Assembly (NCBI GenBank): GCA_020632665.1
Contig: JACKFC010000002.1
Location: 1 to 64,000 of the forward strand
Origin: Deltaproteobacteria bacterium
GTDB taxonomy: Bacteria > Myxococcota_A > UBA9042
Reading direction: 5' to 3'
DNA length: 64,000 nucleotides
The position numbers and the translations under genes were made by a program. The first letter of the stretch is position 1. Every line of letters begins with the position of its first letter. Below the pieces are notes generated by a model, which ran no database searches, was not told the origin of the DNA, and was given only the letters and a program-made list of their open reading frames with translations. Positions 9,701 through 17,818 of this stretch are shown here, piece after piece.

Positions 9701-11198
9701 CAACAAGGCGCTGCCGCTCGCCGACGTGGCGAGCTACCCGGCGGGCAAGAGCCCCTACGGCGCCTACGATCTCATCGGCAACGCGCACGAGTGGATCTTC
9801 GGCTTCGTGTCGGCGTCCGAGCTCCTATCGGGTGCGGTTGCGCCCACCAACCCAGTCAGCTTCGTTGCCTCTGGTTGGGTCAGTGGCCTCAACGGCATGA
9901 CCAACCCGGAGGGTGGACCGACGGTCGGCTTCCAAGAGTCGGGCGTGCGCTGCGTCGTCGCGCCCACGTGCGACCCCACCACCGCTGGTGCCTGCGAAGA
10001 CGGCAACCCGTGCACGCAGGATAGCTGCGCGAGCGACCAGAGCTGCGTGCACGTGGCGGCCGACGGCCCGTGCAACGAGGACGGCGACGCCTGCACCGCG
10101 GAACAATGCGTCGGCGGCGCCTGTCGGCCGCAGCTCCTGCTCGGCTGTGACGACGCCAACCCCTGCACGGTCGACGTCTGCCTCGGCACGAGCAAGGGCT
10201 GCGCCCACACCGCGGCGGGCCTTGCCTGCTTCGACGGCGACCCCTGCACCGGCGAGGACACCTGCACCGACGGCGTCTGCGCCGGCACGCCCCTCGCCGA
10301 CGGCGCCGGCTGCGACGACGGTGAGCCCTGCACCAGCGACGACGCGTGCACCGGGGGGGCGTGCAAGGGCGTGGCAAAGGTCTGCCCCGCCGGCAGCAGC
10401 TGCGGTGGCGGCGTCTGCGCAAGCAAGAAGGGCGATTTGGTCTACGTCCCCGGCGGCGAGCTCTGGGTCGGCTGCAACCCCAAGCTCGACGGAGCCTGCG
10501 AGGAAGACGAAGGACCAGCGTATCCGGCCAAGATCGAGCCGTTCTACGTCAACCGGCACGAGATCACGCAGGCTGAGTACCTCGCATGTGTGAAGAGCGG
10601 CGCGTGCACCGCGATCAGCCTGACCAAGTGTGCGCCGACCGGTGGTTGGAACACCAAGAACTCCGAGAAGCTGCCTGCCGTGTGCGTCCCGCTCGCGGCG
10701 GCGCGCGCGTATTGCAGCAGCGCGATGAAGGCGTTGGGGCTGAACGGCGGCCGCCTACCGACGACGGGCGAGTGGGAGTTGATGGCGCGCGGGCCTTGTC
10801 CGGGCAGCGCCGACGCCGCATGCGCCGCGACGATGCGCACGCTGCCTTGGGGTGAAGCGACGGCTCCGGGCCGCGCGTGGCTCGACCACCCCGCCGCCGG
10901 GACGCGGCCGGTCGACGCCCAGCCCGGCGACGTCAGCCCGATGGGCATCGTCGGCCTCGGTGGCAACGTCAGCGAGTGGCTGCAGGAGCGCTACATCAAG
11001 AACCTTTACCCGAGCTACAGCGGCAAGGGCTTGATCACCAGCCAGTTCACCCAGGCGCCATCCTCGAATTCGAGCAAGGATGCGCAGATCCGCGGCGGTT
11101 CGTTCGCGACCAAGGCGGTGCGGATCTCGGATCGTCAGGTCCTCGACACATACGGCAGCGCTTCGATCGGTTTCCGCTGCGTCGCGCCCGCCCCGTGA
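6753..11198 (+). CDS. Giant Cys-repeat lipoprotein with two degenerate FGE-sulfatase domains
   Basis: A 1481-residue lipoprotein. GGAGG at 6741-6745 selects ATG 6753, giving a signal with lipobox LLVGC. An Asp/Ala/Val-rich linker (about residues 35-110) precedes many CDDGxxCTxGDxC units (to about 840). Then come two formylglycine-generating-enzyme-like folds: about 843-1071 (EVTVGQWEQC, GGRLPTFAEWVKATR, YPWGN, DLIGNAHEWI) and about 1226-1480 (YVPGGELWVGCN, EITQAEYLACV, GGRLPTTGEWELMARG, IRGGSF, IGFRCV), split by further Cys units. The Cys pair that FGE uses for catalysis is not visible after RGGSF, so both domains are probably ligand-binding or structural, as in many SUMF1-like proteins. Two such domains in one polypeptide are unusual. 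Confidence 0.87.
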   Translation: MLRNQSRVAVGMDCRFGRLPVHLVALSLLVGCGAAEPPDAAATDVAGHLDVADAVATDADAAVTDVAVTDIAADAAVGPDTAPDTADADALESSDGAAHGDASAVDAVDTEAGDDGAPSPCTADDDCPDDDGPCGVARCLVDGSCVVFPSPPSTPCSDGDACTIGDHCLAGVCFAGVPKPCDDGDVCTADGCDVGSGACTVVPLTEQAGAKAPCDDGTPCTIEDHCVDGVCTGGVTICPCLTTQDCAGAEDGDLCNGTLYCDTSTFPTVCKVNPSTIVSCPKGAEGGCTAPKCQPQTGTCEVVALPDNATCSDNDVCTAGDHCKLGTCEPGNDLCSCKSDADCAPQEDGDQCNGVLYCELKSGQCKPNLASVVVCPTTEDSPCRKNQCEPQSGACVMTNVNEGGSCLDNNPCTVGDTCAEGVCISGKDTCACTDDASCIGQDDGDACNGTLFCNKASKKCQLDPSTIVTCPKVDDTDCSHNVCVPKTGLCKMQAVNNKLACDDGEPCTIGEICETGVCQGGTDTCICSKDEDCADQDDGNQCNGLMFCNKASGKCAVNPATAVNCKSVDDTPCVKNLCDPKTGDCKMAALPDDASCEDGSPCTTADLCKDGVCVGGKKVCVCSQDSDCAALEDGNLCNGTLFCQKEADPANNACKLNPASVVFCPSVDDTACAKAKCNVKTGKCGLEAVKDGTLCDDGDACSTLSSCGGGTCKPLSALDCDDGNVCTDDSCNKQSGCLNLNNAATCDLDKSTCTADVCKVGVCLAGKAVDCDDGDPCSNDLCDDQTGKCSHAPAVDGASCVDGKPCSVNATCNKGVCQGKPAPTGTVCGFQKACMGANCTLPIPKGMVAVAAGRAWLGQPVNGSGSSGAGAAYYTDAFFLQTTEVTVGQWEQCVAAGKCAKAPQALDGKSCTGANSSAPDKPVSCLSFAEANAYCKSTYAGGRLPTFAEWVKATRGGCEKQSGPCEQSSLYPWGNDQPNEAQANKALPLADVASYPAGKSPYGAYDLIGNAHEWIFGFVSASELLSGAVAPTNPVSFVASGWVSGLNGMTNPEGGPTVGFQESGVRCVVAPTCDPTTAGACEDGNPCTQDSCASDQSCVHVAADGPCNEDGDACTAEQCVGGACRPQLLLGCDDANPCTVDVCLGTSKGCAHTAAGLACFDGDPCTGEDTCTDGVCAGTPLADGAGCDDGEPCTSDDACTGGACKGVAKVCPAGSSCGGGVCASKKGDLVYVPGGELWVGCNPKLDGACEEDEGPAYPAKIEPFYVNRHEITQAEYLACVKSGACTAISLTKCAPTGGWNTKNSEKLPAVCVPLAAARAYCSSAMKALGLNGGRLPTTGEWELMARGPCPGSADAACAATMRTLPWGEATAPGRAWLDHPAAGTRPVDAQPGDVSPMGIVGLGGNVSEWLQERYIKNLYPSYSGKGLITSQFTQAPSSNSSKDAQIRGGSFATKAVRISDRQVLDTYGSASIGFRCVAPAP

Positions 11199-11216
11199 GC
11201 CGCATTCTGTCGGCTT

Positions 11217-11294
11217 AGCCAGCATCTTCCGCGCCTCGATCCGCTGCAGCCACCCAGCCAGCGCGTCGAGGCCGTCGATCTCGATGCCGCCGCT
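11217..11294 (-). pseudogene. Remnant of a glutathione S-transferase gene end
   Basis: Read on the minus strand this gives GGIEIDGLDALAGWLQRIEAR followed directly by KMLA. That matches the intact GST at 13972-14649, where the same helix reads GGIEIDGLDALAAWLKRIEA and the gene ends EARKILA. The intervening ~25 residues are missing, as if deleted between the two GAGGCGCGG-type repeats encoding EAR. The rest of the gene is gone; the scrap sits in the 119-bp gap between two convergent genes. Confidence 0.6.
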
Positions 11295-11317
11295 GGCTTG
11301 CGAGCGGCTCGCAGTCC

Positions 11318-13486
11318 TCAGCGGGCGGAGGGGGACTCCTCCGAGGGGGCGTCCAGGGTCGCTGCGAGCTCGATCGGGCGGGAAGCGGACCGTATCGCGA
11401 CTGCCTGCGATCGCGACCAATGCCGTCGCCACCAGCGGTCGGCATCCTCCGCCTTCCACGGATGTGCGATCGCCATCGCCAGCAGGGCGAACTCAATCTC
11501 CGCAGCCGTCGCGGGTCGGTCCTCAGGGCGCTTGGCCAGGCAACGCATGACCAATGCCTCGAGATCGGGGTCGATCGGGGCGGTGCTGCGCTCGCTCGGC
11601 GGCACCGGCCGGGTGTGGAGATGGTCGTGCAGAACGTTCAACAGGTTGTCGCCGACGAAGGGTGGCCGTCCCGTCAGCAAGCAGTAGGCCAGCGCACCGA
11701 CTGCGTAGACGTCGCTGCGCGCGTCGACCTTCTCGGCTGATGCGACCGCCTCGGGCGCGAGGTAAGCCGGTGTGCCGACGATGCCGTTTGCCGCTGTGAC
11801 CTCGGCGGCATCGTGACCCGACTTGACCAGGCCGAAGTCCAGGACGGTGACGAAGTCGTGCAGGCCCGGACCGTTCGAGAGCATGATATTCGCCGGCTTG
11901 ATGTCGCGATGGATCAGCCCGGCGGCGTGGGCTTCCGCGAGCGAACCACAGACTTGCCGCAAAATGGCGATGACCCTCGCCTGCGGGAGCGTGCCGTGGT
12001 CGCGGACCAGCTCGTCCAGCCCGAGCCCCTCGACCAATTCCATCGCGTAGTAGAAGACCCCTTCGGGCGTCCGGCCGTAGTCGTAGATGGCGATCGTATT
12101 CGGGTGTCGGAGCCGGCTGGTGAGCTGCACTTCGCGCTCGAAGCGGACGATCGAACGCTCGTCGGCGCGATCGACGTTGAGGAATTTCACCGCCGTCGGC
12201 CGCGACAACATGGCGTGGCTGGCGCGGTAGACCACGCCCATGGCCCCTTCGCCGAGCTTCTCCTCGAGTGTGTACTGGCCGAGTCTGCGCAGCTTGATGG
12301 CGTTGGCACGCGACTCGATCTCGAGCTTGGCGGCCCGGCGCATCGCCCAGACCGATGTCAACGTGGCCAGTCCGAGCAATCCGAAGAGCAGCCAGAAGAT
12401 GCGATCCACTGCGCGCAGCGTCTCGTGCGATTCCGCAATGTCCATCTCCGTAGCGATGCCGAACTCGTGCTCTTCGAGCCAGCGCCAGGCTCCGACGACC
12501 TTTGCGCCGCGATAGTCGCGGTAGCCGTCGACGTCCACTCCCGAGCGGCCCTGGACCGCGTCGGCGACGGCGCGGGTCAGCGGCCATTGCTCGCGCGGCA
12601 GCTTCGGTCGCTCGCCGGCCTCGAGGTTGACGCCAGGGTCGCGCACGCTCAGCCGCATCGCCGAACTTTGTCCTTCGCCCAGCAAGCCGACGTCGCGCAG
12701 CGTCTCGTCGAATCGGCTGCCGCCGAGCAGCAGGCCGCTGCGGTCGAAGGCGAACGTCTCGCCAAACTCGCCGATGCGCCCCAGGCCGAGGATGCGGAAG
12801 ACGGTCGATTCGGGCGACATGCGGAAGCCGACGACGCCGAGCACTTCGTTGGTCGGACCGAGCACAGGCGCCGCGACGAACATCGTCGGCGCATCGGCAC
12901 GCACGCGGCCGTTGGCGTCGGTGAGCAGGATTCGACTGCGAAAGGGTGGAAGAACCGTTGGCAAGCCACGGTAGACGGTGCGCTCGAGCCTCCGCAACTC
13001 GGACGGGACAACAGTGCGGCCGACCATCTCTGCACGATCTGCCGCGACGATGCGCCCCTTCGGACCGCAGACGACATAGCCGGTGAAGCGCTGGGCTTTG
13101 ACGATGGGCTCCAGGATGCGGGCCATCGTCTTCGCCTCGGGGGCCGTCAGCAAGGTGGCTTGGCTCGGCAGCTCCACCGGTAGCTCTGCGGCCGCGGCGA
13201 TCATCGCCTTGGCCGCACCATGGATCGGATCACTGTTGACCATCTGCTGAATTCGGGCCGCGACCCCCACCATCCAAAGGTGCAGCGCTTCGCTCTCGAT
13301 CCGCATCGTGGTCTGCAGCGTCGAGCGTAGGTTGATCCGTACGGCCTCGGCGACCTCGCTGCGCGCATACCAGCCCACCGCGATCCACAAGATCAGCGCC
13401 GCGGCAGGCTGCAACCATGGACGCCGACGCAGCGCAACCGTCGTTGCGTGCGCGCGCCTGCCACTCTGGCTGGTCGGCTCTGCCAT
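11318..13486 (-). CDS. Transmembrane sensor serine/threonine protein kinase (Pkn family)
   Basis: A 722-residue kinase. The N-terminus carries TM1 (about 24-41), an extracytoplasmic Cache-like sensor region (about 45-360, with GYVVCGPKGRIVAAD and FAFDRSGLLLGG as typical double-Cache strands) and TM2 (about 363-382). A Hanks-type kinase domain then spans about 405-680: LGEGAMGVVYRA glycine loop, AVK (Lys434), HRDIKPANIM (about 526-535), DFG (550-552) and GTPAYLAPEA. All catalytic residues are present. Unlike most bacterial PknB-like enzymes, the sensor is N-terminal and the kinase C-terminal. It stands alone, so ligand and targets are unknown. Confidence 0.92.
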   Translation of the reverse strand: MAEPTSQSGRRAHATTVALRRRPWLQPAAALILWIAVGWYARSEVAEAVRINLRSTLQTTMRIESEALHLWMVGVAARIQQMVNSDPIHGAAKAMIAAAAELPVELPSQATLLTAPEAKTMARILEPIVKAQRFTGYVVCGPKGRIVAADRAEMVGRTVVPSELRRLERTVYRGLPTVLPPFRSRILLTDANGRVRADAPTMFVAAPVLGPTNEVLGVVGFRMSPESTVFRILGLGRIGEFGETFAFDRSGLLLGGSRFDETLRDVGLLGEGQSSAMRLSVRDPGVNLEAGERPKLPREQWPLTRAVADAVQGRSGVDVDGYRDYRGAKVVGAWRWLEEHEFGIATEMDIAESHETLRAVDRIFWLLFGLLGLATLTSVWAMRRAAKLEIESRANAIKLRRLGQYTLEEKLGEGAMGVVYRASHAMLSRPTAVKFLNVDRADERSIVRFEREVQLTSRLRHPNTIAIYDYGRTPEGVFYYAMELVEGLGLDELVRDHGTLPQARVIAILRQVCGSLAEAHAAGLIHRDIKPANIMLSNGPGLHDFVTVLDFGLVKSGHDAAEVTAANGIVGTPAYLAPEAVASAEKVDARSDVYAVGALAYCLLTGRPPFVGDNLLNVLHDHLHTRPVPPSERSTAPIDPDLEALVMRCLAKRPEDRPATAAEIEFALLAMAIAHPWKAEDADRWWRRHWSRSQAVAIRSASRPIELAATLDAPSEESPSAR

Positions 13487-13553
13487 GATCCCCCGGGTGC
13501 CCGGATTCTTCCCCTTGTCGCAACTCCGACGCTACGCCCGCTGGTTGGGCCGG

Positions 13554-13796
13554 TCAAAACCTGGACGGGTCTTCGGCCATCTGCGCGCTCGCCGCCGTGA
13601 AGTCGAAGTCGTCGATCGCGACACCAATCCGCTCCCAGCGGTCCGCAAAAGCCGTGCGGTCCGACGCAGTTGTCGTTTCCCACACCTTCACGGCTTCCAT
13701 GTCGCCGTCGCCCACCAGTGCCCGCAGGCGATGGGCGTCGGCCGCAACGACGCCTGGTTCGCACGCGGCGAGCGTCGCGATTTTGCGGAATTTCGG
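13554..13796 (-). pseudogene. Orphan C-terminal scrap resembling hybrid sensor kinases
   Basis: The minus strand reads about 80 residues containing AADAHRLRALVGDGDMEAV and RIGVAIDDFDFTAASAQM before a stop. The pattern L-x-x-L-(acidic) ... I-x-x-FDF-x-x-A is usual at the C-terminal end of hybrid histidine kinases and Hpt-like modules. No kinase or receiver domain precedes it; the upstream frame is low-complexity Arg/Ala, typical of non-coding GC-rich sequence. I infer the 3' relic of a deleted signalling gene. Confidence 0.4.
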
Positions 13797-13837
13797 CGCC
13801 GCCGCGAGGGTTGTGCGGTCCGCCCCGGAGGCTCGCG

Positions 13838-13975
13838 ATGACCGGCGCTCTCTCTCGCACCATCCCCGAAGCCACCGACCCGCTGGCCGGGCCGGCGTGT
13901 CGCGGCAGCGTGCAGCCGGGCGAAGTGGCGCAAGACCCGTGGTGGCGCGCCGTGCCGCGGGCAGACGCCGGCTAG
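13838..13975 (+). CDS. Possible small ORF of unknown function
   Basis: GGAGG at about 13827-13831 is correctly spaced ahead of ATG 13838. The frame encodes 45 residues, MTGALSRTIPEATDPLAG through DPWWRAVPRADAG, ending at TAG 13973-13975, where it overlaps the convergent GST stop. There is no recognisable family. It could equally be a relic or chance; the rest of 13487-13971 holds only the kinase scrap on the other strand. Confidence 0.25.
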   Translation: MTGALSRTIPEATDPLAGPACRGSVQPGEVAQDPWWRAVPRADAG

Positions 13976-14649
13976 GCCAAGATCTTCCGCGCCTCGTCCT
14001 CCACGTCGCTGGCCCGGGCCTGCTCCGGCCGCGGCGGGATGGCGATGCCACGCTGCACCGCCGGTCGCGCCTCGATCCGCTTCAGCCACGCAGCCAGCGC
14101 GTCGAGGCCGTCGATCTCGATGCCGCCCCAGGCGTGCCAGCGGACCCACGACCAGTTGGCGATATCGGCGATCGAATAGTCGCCGACGAGGTAGTCGCGG
14201 CCCTGCAGGCGCGTGTCGAGCACCTCGAGCAGGCGGCGGCTCTCGCGGTGGTAGCGCTCGATGGCGTAGGGGATCTTCTCCGGCGCGTAGCGGAAGAAGA
14301 CGTTGGCCTGGCCCATCATCGGCCCCACGCCGGCCATCTGGAACATCAACCACTGCACGACCTCGGAGCGCCCGCGCAGCCCGGTCGGCAGCAGCGCGCC
14401 GTGCTTCTCGGCGAGGTAGAGCAAGATCGCGCCCGACTCGAAGATCGCGAAGTCGCCCCCGCCGTCGGTCGGGGCGTGGTCGACCAGGGCCGGGATCCTG
14501 CCGTTCGGGTTGATGGCGAGGAACCAGGGCTCCTTCTGCTCCTGCTTGCCGAGCGAGATCTTGCGGACCTCGTACGGCACGCCGAGCTCCTCGAGCGCGA
14601 TGCTGATCTTGTGCCCGTTCGGGGTCGGGGCGGTGTAGAGCGTGTACAT
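13972..14649 (-). CDS. Glutathione S-transferase family protein
   Basis: A 225-residue GST with AGGAGGA ahead of its ATG at 14649. The N-terminal thioredoxin-like half starts MYTLYTAPTPNGHKISIALEE and includes NPNGRIPALVD and FESGAILLYLAEK, the glutathione-binding strand-loop segments (cis-Pro and the E-S pair). The all-helical C-terminal half contains YLVGDYSIADIANW, the conserved N-capping Asp motif. The layout (SPNGxK start, ESGAIL, DYSIADI) is that of the YfcG/Ure2p-like disulfide reductase group rather than classical detoxifying GSTs, an inference from pattern. A relic of a paralogue lies at 11217-11294. Confidence 0.9.
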   Translation of the reverse strand: MYTLYTAPTPNGHKISIALEELGVPYEVRKISLGKQEQKEPWFLAINPNGRIPALVDHAPTDGGGDFAIFESGAILLYLAEKHGALLPTGLRGRSEVVQWLMFQMAGVGPMMGQANVFFRYAPEKIPYAIERYHRESRRLLEVLDTRLQGRDYLVGDYSIADIANWSWVRWHAWGGIEIDGLDALAAWLKRIEARPAVQRGIAIPPRPEQARASDVEDEARKILA

Positions 14650-14739
14650 CGATTCCTCCTGCGCTGTTGCGGCGCGCGACCCTACCAGTTCGGGCCGCGA
14701 GCCTGCTATCGTCCCGGTCTCGTCGTCCCGGAGGCATGG

Positions 14740-17700
14740 ATGTTTCACCGCGCGTGTTCCTCGTTCCCATTTGCACCCATCGCGCTCCTGGTGGTCTTGC
14801 TCGCGGGTGGCTGTGGCACCGATCCGGCCACCAACTCCGGCGGCAACGGCGCCGGCGTCGATTCGGCAGGCGCCGGCGACAGCAGCAGCGATATCGCCGC
14901 CAACGCCGACAGCAGCGGCTCCGACGCATCCTCGACCGACGCCGCGACCGATTCCGCCAGCTCCGACGTGAGCGTCGACGCCAGCACGCCCGACGCCAAC
15001 GCCGACTGTCCGGGCGGCGCCGGCTGCGTCTGCGCCACCAACGACGACTGCGACAGCGGCGCCTGCGTGGTCACGACCGGCGGCAAGCGCTGCGCCCAGA
15101 CCTGCATCGACGACTGCCCGCAGGGCTCGGTCTGCGCCCAGATGCCGGGCAACGACGTCGCGTTCTTCTGCCTGCCGGCGCACGGCCTGCTCTGCCTGCC
15201 CTGCCAAGCCGATACCGACTGCAGCGCACCCGGAACCAGCGGCGCCTCCTGCGTGCGCTACGGCGACGAGGGTGGCTTCTGCGGCGCCGGCTGCAAGGTC
15301 GACGCGGATTGCCCCGCCGACTTCGCCTGCGCCGAGGTGCCCCGGGTCGCCGGCGGGATGGTCCAGCAATGCGTCGCGAAAGCCACGCTGCAGGACGGTG
15401 CGCTCACGGCGGCGCCGGCGTGTGGCTGCGGCGCTTGGGCGAAAGAGAACGCCCTCGGCACGACCTGCTGGCTCCCCGACGCGGTCGACGACGGCAAGGG
15501 CGGCAGCAAGGTCGTCGGCGTCTGCAGTGGCTTCCGCAAATGCGGCGCATCCGGCCTCGGCGCCTGCGAGGCCGCGCCGGCGGAGAGCCAAGTCTGCGTG
15601 CAGACGCAATGCAGCGGCCCGGACGGCCAGCCCCTCGCCGACGGCACCGCCTGCGAGGACGGCGACAGCTGCACCAGCGGCGATACCTGCAGCGCCGGGC
15701 TCTGCAAGGCCGGCACCTTCACCTGCGCCTGCAAGAGCGACCTCGACTGCAAGGACGACGGCGATATCTGCAACGGCATCCCCTATTGCGATACCAGCGG
15801 CGCCGAGCCGGCCTGTGTGGTCAACCCGGCGACCGTCGTGACCTGCGACGCCTCGCTCGACACCGCCTGCCAGCAGAACGTCTGCGTCAAGGCGAGCGGC
15901 CAATGCGCGATGGACTTCGCGCCGAGCAGCACCACCTGCGACGACGGCAAGGTCTGCACCGAGGGCGACCACTGCGACGGCAAGGGCGGCTGCGTCGCCG
16001 GCACCGACCTCTGCCCCTGCGTCAGCACCGCGGATTGCCCCGACGACGGCGACCTCTGCAACGGCGTGCCCTATTGCGACAAAACCGGGATGCCGACGAG
16101 CTGGGCCTGCAAGCCGAACCCGGCGACGGTCGTGAGCTGCAGCGCGGCCAACGACACCCCGTGCAGCAAGGCCGTCTGCAAGCCGAGCACCGGGGTCTGC
16201 GAGCAGGTCGGCGTGCCCGACGGCGGCGCCTGCGATGACGGTGAGGCCTGCACCGGCGGCGAGACCTGCACCGGCGGCGTCTGCGGCGGTGGCACGTCGA
16301 TTTGCCCCTGCAAAGGCGACTTCGACTGCAAGGACAAAGACGACGGCGACCTCTGCAACGGCATCAAATATTGCAACGCCGCCACCGGCCAATGCGAGCA
16401 CAACCCGGCGACCGTGGTGCAATGCCCGAGCGTCGACGACACCGCCTGTAGCAAGGCCGCCTGCGATCCGAAGACCGGCGCCTGCAAGCAGGTCCCGGTC
16501 GCCACCGGCACGGCCTGTGACGACGGCTCGCTCTGCACCACGGGCGACGCCTGCGCCGCCGACGGCAAGGGCGGCTTCGGCTGCCAATCCGGCACCAATA
16601 CCTGCACCTGCCAGGTCGACGCCGACTGCCCGAGCCAGTCGAGCAACCTCTGCGAGCCGCTCTTCTGCAATACCGCGACCGGCCAATGCGAGAAGAACCC
16701 CGGCAAGGTCGTGGTCTGCAAGACGGTGGACGACGGCCCCTGCGAAAAGACGGCCTGCGACCCGGCCACCGGCAGCTGCAAGACCACGCCGCTGGCCGAG
16801 AATACGCCCTGCGATGACGGCGACGCCTGCACGCCGAACGCCGCCTGCAAGGCCGGCAGCTGCGCGCCCGGGCCGAATACCTGCTACTGCCAGAACGACG
16901 CCGAATGCGCCCCCTTCGACGACGGCAACCTCTGCAACGGCGGGATGTTCTGTGACCTGAACGACGGGCTCTGCAAGCCGAATCCGGCGACGGCGGTGGT
17001 CTGCCCGAGCGACAAGGACACGCCCTGCGCGAAGAACCAATGCCTGCACCTGCTCGACGCTGGTGGCAAGCCGACCGGGACCGAGTGCAAGGTCGTGCAG
17101 AGCCCCGAGGGCCAGGCGTGCAAGGACGCGACCGATTGCTCGAGTTGGAGCTGCGCAGCGGGCGTCTGCAAGGTCGCGACCAAGCCCTGCGACGACGGCA
17201 ACGCCTGCACCGACGACGCCTGTGATCCCGACAAGGGCTGCCAATACGTGCCGAACAAGGCCCCTTGCGACGACGGCGACACATGCACGGGCTCGGACGT
17301 CTGCAGCGGCGGAACGTGCGTCGGCACCAAGCTGAAAGAGGTCTGCGGTGGTGGCGACGAGGATTGCGACGGCGCCACCGACGAGGAGGGCGCGGGCGGC
17401 TGCGTCGCGTATTACGTCGACGCCGACAAGGACGGCTACGCCAAGAACGGCGCGGCTTCGAAGTGCTTGTGCAAAGCGGCGGGTGGCTACTCGACGGCCA
17501 AGACCGGCGACTGCCACGACGGCAACCCGAACGTGAATCCCGGGCAGAATGGTTGGTTCACGACCTGGTACATCACGACCAGCGGCGGCCAGTCGTGGGA
17601 TTACAACTGCAACGGCGCGGCGGAGAAGCAGGTCGGCAGCACCGGCAAATGCTACGAGAGCCAGGACTACAAATGTAAGAATATCAATGGCTGGAAGAGC

Positions 17701-17811
17701 ACGATCCCGGATTGCGGTGGATCTGCGGTGATGATCACCGGCTGCCAATACACGAAGTTCAACTGCGCCGGCCACGAGAAGACCTCGACCGGCACCCAAG
17801 GCTGTCATTAG
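14740..17811 (+). CDS. Cys-repeat lipoprotein with MopE-like C-terminus
   Basis: A 1023-residue lipoprotein beginning MFHRACSSFPFAPIALL with lipobox LLAGGC; GGAGG at 14730-14734 fixes the start. A Ser/Asp/Ala-rich linker (about 27-90) leads into Cys-rich units of two types: long ones near the N-terminus (CVCATNDDCDSGAC, CLPCQADTDC) and the standard CDDGxxCTxGDxC / CNGxxYCD type. Near residue 867 the motif CGGGDEDCDGATDEEG, followed by YYVDADKDGY and GDCHDGNPNVNPG, matches the MopE-like metal-binding repeat found in many Myxococcota surface proteins. The end (to GTQGCH) is Cys-rich but unrecognised. Its function is probably extracellular binding; no enzyme domain is seen. Confidence 0.87.
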   Translation: MFHRACSSFPFAPIALLVVLLAGGCGTDPATNSGGNGAGVDSAGAGDSSSDIAANADSSGSDASSTDAATDSASSDVSVDASTPDANADCPGGAGCVCATNDDCDSGACVVTTGGKRCAQTCIDDCPQGSVCAQMPGNDVAFFCLPAHGLLCLPCQADTDCSAPGTSGASCVRYGDEGGFCGAGCKVDADCPADFACAEVPRVAGGMVQQCVAKATLQDGALTAAPACGCGAWAKENALGTTCWLPDAVDDGKGGSKVVGVCSGFRKCGASGLGACEAAPAESQVCVQTQCSGPDGQPLADGTACEDGDSCTSGDTCSAGLCKAGTFTCACKSDLDCKDDGDICNGIPYCDTSGAEPACVVNPATVVTCDASLDTACQQNVCVKASGQCAMDFAPSSTTCDDGKVCTEGDHCDGKGGCVAGTDLCPCVSTADCPDDGDLCNGVPYCDKTGMPTSWACKPNPATVVSCSAANDTPCSKAVCKPSTGVCEQVGVPDGGACDDGEACTGGETCTGGVCGGGTSICPCKGDFDCKDKDDGDLCNGIKYCNAATGQCEHNPATVVQCPSVDDTACSKAACDPKTGACKQVPVATGTACDDGSLCTTGDACAADGKGGFGCQSGTNTCTCQVDADCPSQSSNLCEPLFCNTATGQCEKNPGKVVVCKTVDDGPCEKTACDPATGSCKTTPLAENTPCDDGDACTPNAACKAGSCAPGPNTCYCQNDAECAPFDDGNLCNGGMFCDLNDGLCKPNPATAVVCPSDKDTPCAKNQCLHLLDAGGKPTGTECKVVQSPEGQACKDATDCSSWSCAAGVCKVATKPCDDGNACTDDACDPDKGCQYVPNKAPCDDGDTCTGSDVCSGGTCVGTKLKEVCGGGDEDCDGATDEEGAGGCVAYYVDADKDGYAKNGAASKCLCKAAGGYSTAKTGDCHDGNPNVNPGQNGWFTTWYITTSGGQSWDYNCNGAAEKQVGSTGKCYESQDYKCKNINGWKSTIPDCGGSAVMITGCQYTKFNCAGHEKTSTGTQGCH

Positions 17812-17818
17812 GAGCCCG

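Noticed and set aside
13597..14739. 5' extension of the Cys-repeat gene at 14740 to 13597
   Set aside because: The extension crosses the GST gene in antisense and has no signal peptide; GGAGG and the lipobox fix the start at 14740.
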